From Chrysomallon squamiferum (Eukaryota > Mollusca > Gastropoda > Neomphalida > Peltospiridae), in NCBI GenBank assembly GCA_012295275.1, contig CM022678.1:9305475-9369474 (forward strand): DNA of 64,000 nt. Direction: 5' to 3'. A model generated the notes under the pieces. The model had not been told where the DNA came from. It worked only from the letters and a program-made list of their open reading frames with translations, and made no database searches. The position numbers and the translations under genes were made by a program. This document shows, piece by piece, positions 46,348 to 58,790 of this stretch (positions within the stretch are counted from its first letter, which is position 1; each line of letters starts with the position of its first letter).

Positions 46348-47375
46348 TGAAATGTAAACAGCTGAAGATTCTATCAGACAGCATTGATTCAAATATCTAC
46401 TGCATCACTTGACTAGAGACCTGTCTCTAGTTTCTTGTATTAATAATAGCATTGCCTTATAGACTGTGGTCTCAACTTTAGTTCTAAGAATATATTCCTG
46501 GAGCACATCAAAAGTAATCAAATAAAAAATAGTTTTAATAAATGTCCTAATTTTTCAAAGAGAGGTGTCAATTATGTTATTTAGAAATACTCATGAAAAC
46601 ACAATTCTCACAGTTTTGTGACATAAAAAATCTTAGTTCTAATTAATTAGTCTTATCTCATTTTGGATTTGTTCTTTTCCATCTTTTTAGGGCTGTGATG
46701 GGCTGACTGGGGCAGGTTCTGGCTGTGTTTCTCAGTTGTTCTGCTGCTTTGTTGAGTAGACATAGTCAACCTGAATTACATGCAGATTTACTTAGTGCTA
46801 TTTCAATTTTTTCAAAACATTACAGATATACATGGTAAATGTCAAGGGAACAGTTGTCTCAAATCACTGGAAATTAACTAAACAATACTACAAGAGTCCA
46901 TGAAAATTACTGCATTGCTACTAATTTAGGTTTGAGGACATTTAACACATTTTTCAGACTGAAAACACATCTTGATTGGTCTGCATACACAAAGGAAAGA
47001 GAAAAACAAATTCTAAACACTTAATGACAATAACATGGGTAAAATCATGTCAACAGAATTCAGTTACCTAAGTGATAGATTTGTCTTACTGAAAGTGGAT
47101 AAACACTTTCATGTTTGATGTTCAAACATCTTTATGTTTCTTTGAAAACCAGTCACAATTTGTAAATTACAGTGTATAGACCATGTAGAACAATCATGGT
47201 TAAGCTATAATTAAGGATTTATGCTAGTAATTTCAGAATAAGTTACAGTGAGTTGTCTTACTAAATTATGTTACATAAATAATGTAAATGTTTCTGAATG
47301 ACAGGTACAACTGATTTTATTGTTGATGTTATTATTATTGTTATTTTTATTATTGTTATTGTTATTTTAATGTAG
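46348..47375. other. No gene called
   Basis: Single-copy AT-rich sequence upstream of the EGF exons. A short Cys-containing frame after TTTTTAG at 46690 (GCDGLTGAGSGCVSQLFCC) could be a remnant exon but is not supported. Confidence 0.4.
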
Positions 47376-47498
47376 ATATGAATGAGTGTACATCAGTTGA
47401 TGCCAGTATTAGTAAATATACTGATGCTTGAATCAGTGGATTCACTTGTTCCTGTCTGGCTGGGAAGAAACTTGAAAATGACCAGACAACATGTGTTA
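47376..47498 (+). pseudogene. Calcium-binding EGF-like exon 1, one stop
   Basis: Acceptor TTTTAATGTAG; donor GTAAGC; phase 1 at both ends, as is usual for EGF-domain exons. It reads DMNECTSVDASISKYTDA, TGA, ISGFTCSCLAGKKLENDQTT, CV. The (D)xNEC start and GFTCSCxxGxxLxxDxxTC end are the cbEGF pattern. The second and third cysteines are missing and there is one nonsense codon. Extracellular protein modules of this type bind Ca2+ and mediate adhesion or matrix contacts. Confidence 0.65.
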
Positions 47499-47743
47499 GT
47501 AAGCAGAATTTCTCATTACAAAATACAATAATGTAAAAATAAATTTTTAAATATTTTAAAAACATAATTATATTTTGAAATTTGAAGCAATTTATTCTGT
47601 AAAATTAGAAATTTCGGGTCATATTTAGATTATACTTTTAATATAATTTTATAAATTTTGTTTTATAAAAAAATACTGACACTAAAGTTTGATTTTAATT
47701 TAATTTATTTATTTTAAATTTAAATTTTATTTTTCCCTCTCAG

Positions 47744-47912
47744 ACCATTGTCAGTGTAAAGCTGGCTGGGTGGTGTGTGATGTGAAAACAACAGAGATGA
47801 ATGTAGTGTTTCAACAGTTTCATGTCAAGCAAACAGCAACTGCAAAAACCTGCCAGTCTCCTATCATTTGAGTGTAAGACAGGATATCACAACTTGTCAG
47901 ATGAATGTGTAG
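47744..47912 (+). pseudogene. Calcium-binding EGF-like exon 2, frameshifted
   Basis: Acceptor TTTTTCCCTCTCAG; donor GTGAGT. It joins the previous exon in phase (N-HCQCKAGW). A second frame gives DECSVSTVSCQANSNCKNLP and a third SFECKTGYHNLSDECV, together the six-cysteine EGF order (DEC..C..C..FEC.TGY..C). Two small shifts break it. Confidence 0.6.
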
Positions 47913-47994
47913 GTGAGTAGGGTATACTTAATAAATAGTTATTTACTCAATATTAAAAATTTGGTAACAAGTTGAAAATATTTTGTTTTATTTA

Positions 47995-48150
47995 ATAAAG
48001 AGTTATATGTTAGAAATGATTTCTTATTATTTAATAAACAGTTACATGTTAGAAATGATTTCTTATTTAATAAACAGTTACATGTTAGAAATGATTTCTT
48101 ATTATTTAATAAACAGTTACATATTAGAAATGATTTCTTATTATTTATGA
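47995..48150 (+). repeat. 39-bp tandem repeat, about 4 copies
   Basis: Units of agttacatgttagaaatgat then ttcttattatttaataaac, in the intron between EGF exons 2 and 3. Confidence 0.9.
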
Positions 48151-48949
48151 AATAGTTAAATGATACAAATGATTGATGAATTTCATACATATTTTTGTGA
48201 TTTTAATTACCAAAGAAAACAGAATGGATGTTTTAAAATTGAAAAATTACATAGAAATGAGTTAATTAATACCTCAGTCACAAAATTAACTTTTTCTGCA
48301 ATTAAAATAATATATAAATAAATAAATATAATAATAAAAATATCATTTTATACTTGTTAATACATTTTTATTCAAAATTAAGGCAATGTTTATTTAACAT
48401 TGAAAATCAGCTTTCAGTTATTAAGAAATTTAAATTGTTGAGAACAACAGAAAAGAAACAAAAACAAACCCTGTTTGGTAACAGCTAACTTTATTTTTGC
48501 AGTTTGGGTCACATTAATTTTTAAGAACATTATGAAAATAAAAGATAATAATAAAAATAATGTTTGACAACTAATCATTAGACTATTATTAAACGTATTC
48601 ATTACTTCTTTATCTTCCTCATTTGTTCACTGTCTACACCTTCATCAATCATTCATCTAAAAAAATTTTTTTTAGATAATTCATCATTAATTCATTCACG
48701 TAAAAGATAACTTTTTTAAGATTGAATGAATGCTTGGTATCATACTTTAACTAACAATGAGAAAAGTTACATTTGTTCTTGTCACAGAGGTTACAAATTA
48801 TAAAATATATTTTTTTATTTTAATAGTGACAAAATTTGATAAAATTGTAAATTATTTTATTTTCATTTGTACCAGAATGTGATAAAATTGTAAATTATTT
48901 TATTTTTGTGACAAAATATAATAAAGTTATAAAAATATTTTGTGTTCAG

Positions 48950-49066
48950 TTGTGACAGTGCTGCAGTGAACAGTTTGTGTGAACAGGGCTGCAGGGTGCA
49001 TGACACAGTGGAGCAGTGTTTGTGTAGAAATGTTTACCTTGAATTCAGACAACAAAACATGCTCAG
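48950..49066 (+). pseudogene. EGF-like exon 3, frameshifted
   Basis: Acceptor TTTGTGTTCAG; donor GTGAGT. It reads CDSAAVNSLCEQGCRVHDTV, EQCLCRN, then after a shift FTLNSDNKTCS. C-x8-C-x3-C-x8-C-x1-C-x..-C is an EGF spacing. A one-base change in aaatgtttaccttg separates the halves. Confidence 0.6.
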
Positions 49067-49586
49067 GTGAGTCAGTTCTATCTGGTTCTCAGGTTAAATT
49101 GTTCACTTCAAGCATTCTTATTTTATTCATATTTTGAGTTTAAATGTGACTGGTCAGCATTTCTACCATTATCTTTTTTTTTTTTTTTTTTTTTTTATTA
49201 TTAATAATGTCATGCTCATTATATATTCAGCAATCAGTTTGCAACTTATGTATGCATTAGTAGCTTTTGTGCTATTCAAATAGTTAAGTTAAAATTCTTA
49301 GTTCTGGAATTAAGAAAAATTTCAATGAATTAATAGTGTTTAAGAAACTTGTCAGAATTTATGAATAATTTTTATTTTTATTAATAATGTTATATCTGTA
49401 ACTTAAACTTGATTAATTTTAGAAATGCTCAGAACTTATGAATTTTAAATTTCAGTTAATCCATATATTAGAAATAATTTCTGTGAAAAATGATATTTGA
49501 GTAATTTTAGAAACTTGTCAAAATGTATGAGAAAGTTTAATTGTTGTTAATGATTGAGATATAATTTATCTGTTTCTCTCTTTCAG

Positions 49587-49705
49587 ATATAAATGAATGT
49601 AATTCAAAAATATTTACACTCAGAACTAAAACTACTAAGATGGAGTCTACACATGTAACTGTATGGATGGTTATAAATGGGAAACTGACAAAATTACTTG
49701 TAGAG
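49587..49705 (+). pseudogene. Calcium-binding EGF-like exon 4, frameshifted
   Basis: Acceptor CTCTCTTTCAG; donor GTAGAT. It begins DINECNSKI and ends, in another frame, DGVYTCNCMDGYKWETDKIT then CRG. Both ends are diagnostic of cbEGF. The middle, where cysteines 2-3 should be, is scrambled. It ends in phase 1, matching the next exon. Confidence 0.65.
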
Positions 49706-50616
49706 GTAGATATAAATATTAGTATATCACACACACATCAACAGATGCACAAGCAAAGATGCACATGCAAATATTCACACACATGAAACATGCACACACA
49801 AACCTCCATATACATACATATACAGTGAATTTAATTAAATCAAATACAGTGAAATCAATAAAATGAAATGATATACATTGAAATGAAATGCAGTGTGATA
49901 CAGTGCAATACAATAAAATAAAATAAATGAAATGAAATACTGTGAAATACAATACACCACAACACAACACAATACAGTACAATAATTGAACTGAACTGAA
50001 CTGAAACTGAAATGAAAAAAACAAATTGAAATAATGATAAAATATAATAAAATTAATGGAATAAAATGAAATAAAATAAAATGTAATGTGTGAAATGATT
50101 CACAATGAAATAAATGAAATGAAATGCAATACAATGCTAAATTAAACTGATTTTGTCCATGGAATAAATGGCTTTTTAACAGTAAGTAAAAAAATCATGA
50201 AAATAATTAAATCACAACCCATCCCATTTGAATCATATCAACCTTCATTTTACATGTAAATTTTATAATATTGTTTATACAAGTCTGAATATTATTTTAA
50301 TTTAATAATATTTATTTTATTTTTTCTTCAGGATCCTTTATCAAAAGCTTGTTTTGAGAATGAAAGAAAAGATGAGAAGTGACATTGATTCTAAGTGACT
50401 TGTTGTGTTTATCTCCAAGTTCTTCAAGTTTTCTCACTGTACTGAACAAACTAAACAGAAGATAAATCCACAACAAATATGAAGAACTGAATAACTTGAA
50501 GAATATTGAGAATTTCTAGAAAGTTCCACACCAAAAGTAATATTTTAAAAACAGTTACTTGTTATGTGGACTGCACTTACTGAAGAATTTATAAATCTGT
50601 GAAACTGTGATTTCAG

Positions 50617-50729
50617 ATTCAAAGTGTCATTCATGCAAGATACAGTCAGACATAGACCAGCAGACAGAATGTTTGGACCAGACAGTCAAGTGTGTGAAAA
50701 AGAAATTTTTTAAAAAATGTCTGATGTAG
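50617..50729 (+). CDS. Terminal exon of the EGF-repeat gene, Cys/Lys-rich tail
   Basis: Acceptor TGATTTCAG. The split codon with exon 4 gives D, then SKCHSCKIQSDIDQQTECLD, QTVKCVKKKFFKKCLM and TAG. The exon is open, with six cysteines and a basic end. AATAAA follows at 50845. An alternative terminal piece after TTCTTCAG at 50332 would encode only GSFIKSLF before a stop. No transmembrane segment or known domain is visible. Confidence 0.45.
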
Positions 50730-50844
50730 AAATCCTTGATTTACTGCTTTAAAAAACTACAAATTGTGTAGCTCAAGGGAGATAATTTTATTATTATGAT
50801 TATGTTTTATTAATGTACTGTAAAGATATGTGAAAATGTTTGTT

Positions 50845-50850
50845 AATAAA
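50845..50850 (+). terminator. Poly(A) signal AATAAA
   Basis: A canonical hexamer about 115 bases after the EGF gene stop, within gttaataaaacataaaatgg. It fits the 3' end of the plus-strand EGF-repeat gene. Confidence 0.5.
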
Positions 50851-51732
50851 ACATAAAATGGAAGAAAATCTGTTGTTTGGAAGATATTTTCATTAATGAT
50901 TACTTTGCAGATTTTATTATATGTCAAGTTGTTTAGTAATTTTTAAAAAATTTTCTAACCAAATATCTTGGTACTCTTTTTATTTTTGTTTTATTAATAT
51001 ACTTTTATTGGATCAATCAGAAATCTTGGCACCTCTCAGCACTTTAAAACCTTATGAAACATTTAAAATAATTTTTAATTTGAAAGTTGAGATACATCTT
51101 ATACCATGTTTTTCTAAATTTTTAGTTAATGATTTTGTTGAGACTTTTTTGGTAGAAGGTAATGAAAATAACAAAAGCATAAGTAATTGAGGGATTACTG
51201 TAATAATACTTTAATACTTTCTAGCTGCCTATCTATCTATCTTTCTGTTACAGATACTATGTGGAACCACTCATTACACATATTACACAAAATAACTAAA
51301 GTGATTCAAGTCTTATTGCTGACATTTGTTATACAGACGTTTTTCTTTTTATTTATGACAGGTAATTATATTCAAAGATTTAAAATAGGTAATTACAAAT
51401 GTTTATTTAAATCCTGTTTTCTCCTTCCAAACAAATATTTAAATTTTTCTGAGTTTTGTTATTTATATTTTTAATTTAAGTAGAGTCATAGACAACTTCA
51501 TAAGGTAAAGTATAATTCAACAATCAAAAGTGGGTGAGGATTGGCTGAGGGTAGGTTTACAGTTAGATTGAAGACTGATTAATATTCATTGATAGATAAA
51601 AAAAAGTCTGTTTTAGGAATTTTGTTTTCTACAAATAAAGCTATTATAATTCTTACTAGATTCAAAATAATTTTTAATTTCAATACACATTTTATTGTAT
51701 TTTATAATTATTTCTGTATTGATTCAGTTATG

Positions 51733-51773
<41 letters not shown>

Positions 51774-52089
51774 GTACTATTTAATATATATTGACAAAAG
51801 GAACATTTCAGTGTTAATTCAATAAATGTATTTGTAAATATCCTACACTTCAGATTATTTTTGCAAATTAGGTTAGGATTTTATATTTATTTTATTTTAT
51901 TTTATTATTTCTTTTAATATATTTATTTATTCAAAAGTAGCAAATTATTTGTGTATATCTTTGTATATAACAGGTTTAGGACCTGGTAATACATTCGAAA
52001 GTTACAGCTGACTGGTTTGTTTTGACAGAAAAGAAAAAGTGAAGACCTTGAATGTTAAACTCTGCTTAAAACATGATCATGTTATTTCC
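50851..52089. other. No gene seen
   Basis: AT-rich DNA with a CTAT run near 51226-51243 and an (ACT)n run at 51732-51775. Two short plus frames (50921-51190 and 51187-51474) are Phe/Ile/Leu-rich and have no recognisable motif. Confidence 0.5.
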
Positions 52090-52132
52090 AACATATTTTA
52101 ATTGTTATCTTCTTCTTCTTCTTATGATGATG

Positions 52133-52174
<42 letters not shown>

Positions 52175-52223
52175 TTCTTTTAAATTAACAAAGAAATAAA
52201 TGTTAATAAAAGTAACAGTTGTG

Positions 52224-52291
<68 letters not shown>

Positions 52292-52388
52292 TAAACAACA
52301 ACAATTATAATAAAGCCACTCAGTAAACTAATTCAACTCATTCTATAATCACATATTAAGCTGTGCATTATGAAGCAGCAAACAGACA

Positions 52389-52473
<85 letters not shown>

Positions 52474-52725
52474 AAAAAGAAAAGAAAAACAGAAAAAGTA
52501 GTAATAGCAATTTTCTACTAGCGGATGGTAGCGGATATTTAAGGTTGTCTTTGTTATAAAGTTAAAAACGGATATCTATGAAACTGTTTTTCAGTAGATA
52601 CATTTCTCTTCTGTATACTAGGCATAGATAATCTTAATAAAGTAATAATGTTTATATGTATATAATCTTTTTATTATTATTATTAAGATTGTGAAGTCTG
52701 TATATAGCAACTATAAACTAGAAAA

Positions 52726-52759
<34 letters not shown>

Positions 52760-53179
52760 GTAATTATAATAAGTAAATAAACTGCGGGTTTTGTATAACA
52801 AACATACAAAGTTTTAACATTTAAGAATTGAGATAAAATAGCTATGGCGGTATTTGCTTAACAACCAAAGTTTTAAAATTTTAGAATTAAGATAATTAGC
52901 TATGGCGGGTTTTGTGTAACAAACAAACAAAGTTTTAAAATGTGTCAGTCTAGGCTGGCTTCTCTTGCTCATTGAATTCGATGTTTTCATTGACATCTGC
53001 AGTAATCTAATAATTTGTAATCTTTGCACAGTCCGGTGGGCCCTTTTATGAAATAGAGCTTACTGAACCTCGAAATTCTGACCTTGTTTTGATAAGCGTT
53101 TGACAGCGGGTTAGGGTTAGATTTGTCCTGACGTGTTGAGAAATTTTGCAGTGTAATCTGTGTCATTAAAGGCGTATAT

Positions 53180-53237
<58 letters not shown>

Positions 53238-53622
53238 ATGTGCGTTAATGTGTCTGTATACAGTGTGTGTATGTGTATGTGTATGTGTGTTTGTGTGTGT
53301 GTGCAGTGTTTGTGTATGTTGTGTGTTTTGTGTGTGTGTTTGTATGTTTATGGGTGTGTAGGTGTGTAACTTAAAACATCTTCCTTTTCGCTCGAGTATT
53401 TTATTCATCGTGATTAATGATATATCTAGTTTATTACTGAAATTTTAAACAAATATAAATACATAATATAGTACTAATACTCTCTCTGACAGAAAAAATA
53501 ATTTCTTTTATTCACTGAGATTTGTAAAACACTGATAAACACACGCACACACATACACATAAGACGACGGATACATTTTATTTACACAATGATTTAATTC
53601 GGAATACAATAATACAATACAG

Positions 53623-53700
<78 letters not shown>

Positions 53701-53920
53701 ACATAATTAGAAAGAAAAGAGATAAAGAAAGACTAAAAATAATAATAAATAGAATAAAATATATAACCGACGGCTTGGAAAATAAGATGAGTTTTTTAGA
53801 CGTCATGGGTATTCATTTGAAGGTCACTGTAAGTTCAAGTTGACGTCACAGTTATACAATGTACTGCAGTGTAATTTATTTATTTTGGTTCCGGTTTAAT
53901 AAACTGATTTTATTTTATTT

Positions 53921-53960
<40 letters not shown>
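52090..53960. repeat. Diverged direct duplication, unit 1, with dense microsatellites
   Basis: Shares a colinear string of landmarks with 56279-57460: an ATT run, ACT then AAT run, the phrase aagctgtgcattatgaagca (aagctatgcattatgaagca in the second), a Cactgagatttgt-like phrase before CA repeats, a TC run, then the CRE block. Contains (CT)n at 52390-52473, (AC)n at 53184-53235 and (TC)n at 53627-53700. No gene. Confidence 0.75.
53762..53875. promoter_or_regulatory. Conserved non-repetitive block with CRE-like site, copy 1
   Basis: About 110 bp: cggcttggaaaataagatga, gacgtcatgggtattcattt, caagttgacgtcacag and caatgtactgcagtgtaat. A perfect TGACGTCA is at 53841-53848 and a near match AGACGTCAT at 53798. 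It stays well conserved with copy 2 (57255-57366) while surrounding simple repeats have changed. Regulatory function is only inferred from the motif. Confidence 0.3.
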
Positions 53961-54010
<50 letters not shown>

Positions 54011-54073
54011 ATTATAAGATTAACTGCCTTTGCTGTTATAGGGAAATATGTTCACGAATAAAGAGCTACCAAA

Positions 54074-54159
<86 letters not shown>

Positions 54160-54684
54160 AATAAACACACACACACACACAATATAAAAAAAAAAGTTTC
54201 TTTCTTTCTTTTCTTAGGTGAATGGGTCTCTTTATATATATTTTAGGTTAGCATTTATAAAGACTGAGCGAGATAAGTATAAGTACATAAATTACATTCA
54301 GAAATATTAATATTTTTACATACAGTTGACTATTAGATCGGGAAATAAATTTGATTAAATTCATATTATAATATGTTAGATCGGGAAATTAGTTTAATAC
54401 TGACATAAATTATGTTGAAACGTGACCAATTGTACGTTTGTGTTGTATTTGTTTAATTGTAATGTATTTTATTTCTTTATTTAATAAGTCGATTTATCTA
54501 CATCATTTTTCTATGTGGAGTATGTTCTCGTGAAGAAATCTGTCATTATAAAACACTCGTAACTTGTTTTATCGTTCACACCAGCAAACAAACAACATAG
54601 TAGGTTTCGCTTCAGTAAACAAATAAAATGTTATTTGAAAAACTTCAAATTAGGTTATGCGGTGAATGGAGACTTGAAAAGCTA

Positions 54685-54715
<31 letters not shown>

Positions 54716-55207
54716 GAAAGAAAGGTAGAAGCAGAAGAAGAAAAAATTCCTTTGTTCGTCAGTGAAACAAAATCTTATCTTTATGTCCTTACAGTGGCCA
54801 TATTCAAGATATTTTTCTTTTACTTTTTTTAATTTTTTATTTTTTTCCCCCCCCAGACGCTCTTAACTGAAAAAAGTCGGATATTTCACTTTGTCATTTC
54901 GACCTTTTCTTTCCAGGGATAAAATATGTGTGTATAAATTTTCCACAGTAAACAAAAGTTCGAAATATATATATATATATATAAAAACAAAACAAAACAA
55001 AACCTAATGCCTTTGTAACAAAAACCCAGAAAGTAACAGCAACGTGTTAAAATAAATTACGTTTATGTTTGTAAATTTATTGACGTAGCTGTAGATAAAT
55101 AAAAATGCGAATCAGCTGCACATTATCACCACGTTTCACATACTGATTAATATCGGGAAATCAATTTAATTATACTGTCAGAAAATAATAATTTTACTCA
55201 GTGAGAT

Positions 55208-55268
<61 letters not shown>

Positions 55269-55307
55269 ATATGCATGTGTATCTCAGAGAGAGAGAGAGA
55301 TGTGTAT

Positions 55308-55386
<79 letters not shown>
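53926..55386. repeat. Long TC, AC and GA microsatellites
   Basis: (TC)n at 53926-54007, (AC)n at 54077-54152, poly(A) at 54687-54715, (CA)n at 55213-55267 and (GA)n at 55284-55300 plus 55310-55386. Between them the phrase tagatcgggaaat recurs (54333, 54377; tatcgggaaatcaattt at 55150), showing further old duplications. No gene. Confidence 0.9.
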
Positions 55387-55388
<2 letters not shown>

Positions 55389-55815
55389 AGAGTTATAAAA
55401 ATAATACAATTTTAATTACAATAATACTTGTTTGCGTATATTTGTGATATTTTATTATTTTTATTCATATCTCTTGTGTGCACCTGAATGAATCTGATAT
55501 ATATAAACTAATTAATTAAATATATTATAATATATAGTACATATTTCATTAATTGACTAATCTAAACATACTGTTTGTTTCTATGCGTGAAACAGAGAGG
55601 AGTTCTTAAGTGTTTGACAATGTCAGGTTCATTGGTTCATTGATTAAAAGTAAAATAACATCACAAATATAGAAATATGATTAAAAATAAAATAATTTAA
55701 TAATTTTATCTTGTAAATATGGATATATATCTATATATGATTATATTATGTATATAATGTATGTAATTTGTATGTTCAGAAAAAGAAACAAAGGTAGCTA
55801 ATATATAGAGGAAAA

Positions 55816-55856
<41 letters not shown>

Positions 55857-56275
55857 GCGTGCGTGACTAAAAACATGCCCTATCTTTGTGTCCTGTTTTT
55901 CATTGCTATTCATTATTTATATATCTTACAAAAAAAAAAGCATCGATTACCGCCTGTATATAACTATAGAAGTTTATACAAGTTCTATTTTGGGTGTAGA
56001 AGTGTATTATCTTTCTCTGATCTCCAACAAACCTGTAAATCGGGTTTCACTTTATGACAAGATGAAAAAATTGTGACGGTTTTACTCAGAGACGCTATTC
56101 TCATTTTTACCTGAACAAAAGTCTAAGATTTCATTATGTCATTTTGACCTTTACTTTCCTCTCCTACTCTCATACATAGATTCACGTTACGTTATATTTA
56201 AGAAACAATATGTATATATATATATATATATATATTATATTTATTTTTTAGTTTTAAATTATTATTTTTATTTCA

Positions 56276-56278
<3 letters not shown>
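55387..56278. other. No gene; partial copy of 54640-54920
   Basis: 55880-56165 resembles 54770-54920 (agacgct near the start, then gatttcattatgtcattttgaccttt). An ATT run lies at 55820-55855. Confidence 0.5.
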
Positions 56279-56359
<81 letters not shown>

Positions 56360-56638
56360 CTTTTAAAGTAACAAATAAATAAATGTTCGATTCGACAAAT
56401 TCAGTAGTTTGCTTAATTACAATAATACATCGTCGTGTAGACTTGAACGTTCACTGCGGATCCACTAAGTATTTCCACGTCACATCCAGTACCAGTGAAA
56501 ACCATCGATGTTTTATCCTTGGACGTTTCTCTTTATAGCGGGTTTCCTCTCAAGACATTGCTCAAATAAAGTTGGCAGTTGTTAATAAGTTGTTAATAAC
56601 CATATTTTGTACCAATTATATACTACTACTGCTACTAC

Positions 56639-56699
<61 letters not shown>

Positions 56700-56966
56700 G
56701 GCCACTCTGTAAACTAATTAAACTCATTCTATATCACATATTAAGCTATGCATTATGAAGCAGCGAATAAACAGACAGGTAACTTTAAACAAATATAGAT
56801 ACATAATATAATACTAATACTAATAGTCTCTGAGAGAAATTAATAACTTTTAATCACTGACATTTGTTATAAATATACACACACACATACACTCACACTC
56901 ACACACACACACAAGAGGACAGATACATTTTATTTATACAATGATTTATTCGGTACACAATGAACA

Positions 56967-57007
<41 letters not shown>

Positions 57008-57415
57008 CATACAAGATAATATTAGTGTATGATGAGAACGAGAGATAGAAAAAGAATGAAAGGAAGAACGGAGAAAACATGAAAAAGAAAATGTAAAAGA
57101 AAGAAAGAGAATATGAGATATGAAGTGACAGAATGAAAAAATATGAGAGATAGAAGCGGTAAAATGAAAAGAAACAAAAATAATTAGAAACAAAACAACG
57201 AAAGAATAAAAAAGCTAGAGAAAGAATGAAAAATACTAAGAAATAAAATAAATTATATAACCGGCGGCTTGGAAAATAAGATGAGATTTTTGACGTCATG
57301 GGTATTCATTTGAAGGACACTGTAAGTTCAAGTTGACAGCACAGCTATACAATGTACTGCAGTGTAATAATGTCGCTAATTTATTTATTTTCGTCCCGGT
57401 TTACTAAACTCATTT

Positions 57416-57460
<45 letters not shown>
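56279..57460. repeat. Diverged direct duplication, unit 2
   Basis: Counterpart of 52090-53960 with the same order of ATT, AAT, CA and TC tracts. The ATT run (56279-56359) and the TC run (57418-57460) are expanded; the latter runs straight into the assembly gap. Confidence 0.75.
57255..57366. promoter_or_regulatory. Conserved non-repetitive block with CRE-like site, copy 2
   Basis: Carries TGACGTCA at 57291-57298, at the place where copy 1 has AGACGTCA; the second site of copy 1 is here TGACAGCA. Each copy thus keeps exactly one perfect palindrome, but not the same one. Confidence 0.3.
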
Positions 57461-57660
57461 NNNNNNNNNNNNNNNNNNNNNNNNNNNNNNNNNNNNNNNN
57501 NNNNNNNNNNNNNNNNNNNNNNNNNNNNNNNNNNNNNNNNNNNNNNNNNNNNNNNNNNNNNNNNNNNNNNNNNNNNNNNNNNNNNNNNNNNNNNNNNNNN
57601 NNNNNNNNNNNNNNNNNNNNNNNNNNNNNNNNNNNNNNNNNNNNNNNNNNNNNNNNNNNN
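57461..57660. other. Assembly gap, 200 N
   Basis: A fixed-length gap following a (TC)n run. It ends about 30 bases before the right arm of the inverted duplication. Confidence 0.99.
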
Positions 57661-57780
57661 TTGGTATACTTCGTTCAGTTACGTATTGCTCATTTATTAG
57701 TTTTGACATCATTTCATAAACAGGAAACATAAAATCCCTGAAAGACTAAGCATATGCCATGAGATATATATATATATATA

Positions 57781-57827
<47 letters not shown>

Positions 57828-58167
57828 TTTTTAACATTTGTATCTACAAAATGACTTTTTAAATAGTAAAACATCAGGCCCCGATCTCTTTTCATAATAA
57901 ACTAAACTGAGTGAAGATTGTCTCGTATAAGTTAAACATAAAAGTGGAAAAAGAAGAATTTTTACTCTATTTAATAAAAACTAAAAGCATACACCCTGTC
58001 CAAAACAAAGAAACTATGCTAACTGAATAAATAGTCTTTTTTCACATAAGTATTGTTTACCATATTGAAAGATTTCAATGACATAAATTGTGATATCATT
58101 AATTTAAAATAACAAATTACATCTTTAAGTGAAATTCTAAATAAAAGCAGAATAGAAATTTACTTAC

Positions 58168-58197
58168 TTTGAATTCTTCATCTGATAAGTTGGTGAA
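58168..58197 (-). CDS. Right-arm copy of coiled-coil-type gene exon 4
   Basis: Encodes FTNLSDEEFK between the same acceptor and GTAAGT donor as 35864-35893. Downstream (toward lower coordinates) the duplication ends, so exons 5 and 6 are absent here. Confidence 0.55.
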
Positions 58198-58413
58198 CTG
58201 AAATAAAAATATACATTTGAGGCAGCTGTCCTAATGGGGAAACAAGTCTGGATATTGCTGACATTTTGCTAGTTAAGGAAAATGATGGATGCAACATGAA
58301 CTGCTGAACTCAAAAGGTGTTTCCTAATTTAACTAATGTCTGCACAGACTGAAATAAAAGAAACCTTGTCATGTTAATATAAAAAGTCATGTAACTAAAA
58401 AAAACTCTAACTT

Positions 58414-58790
58414 CATGTTACATGTAATTATACATGTTTTAAATAATAAAACTAGGAAAAAAAAATAAAAATACACAAAACTGAAAAAAGGACTCATGTT
58501 ACATGTAATTATACATGATTTAAATACACATAACTGAAAACTAGGACTGAAGATATCATGTCATGTTACATGTAATTATACATGATTTAAATACACATAA
58601 CTGAAAACTAGGACTGAAGATATCATGTCATGTTACATGTAATTATACATGATTTAAATACACATAACTGAAAACTAGGACTGAAGATATCATGTCATGT
58701 TACATGTAATTATACATGATTTAAATACACATAACTGAAAACTAGGACTGAAGATATCATGTCATGTTACATGTAATTATACATGTTTTA
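58414..58790 (-). repeat. 67-bp tandem repeat, about 6 copies (right arm)
   Basis: Contains catgttacatgtaattatac at 58414, 58495, 58561, 58628, 58695 and 58762. The first unit is degenerate and A-rich. Confidence 0.95.

Noticed and set aside
49719-50134. Phe/Ile/Cys-rich minus frames of about 100 codons
   Set aside because: They come from ATGAAATGAAAT-type simple sequence and CA runs in the last EGF intron.
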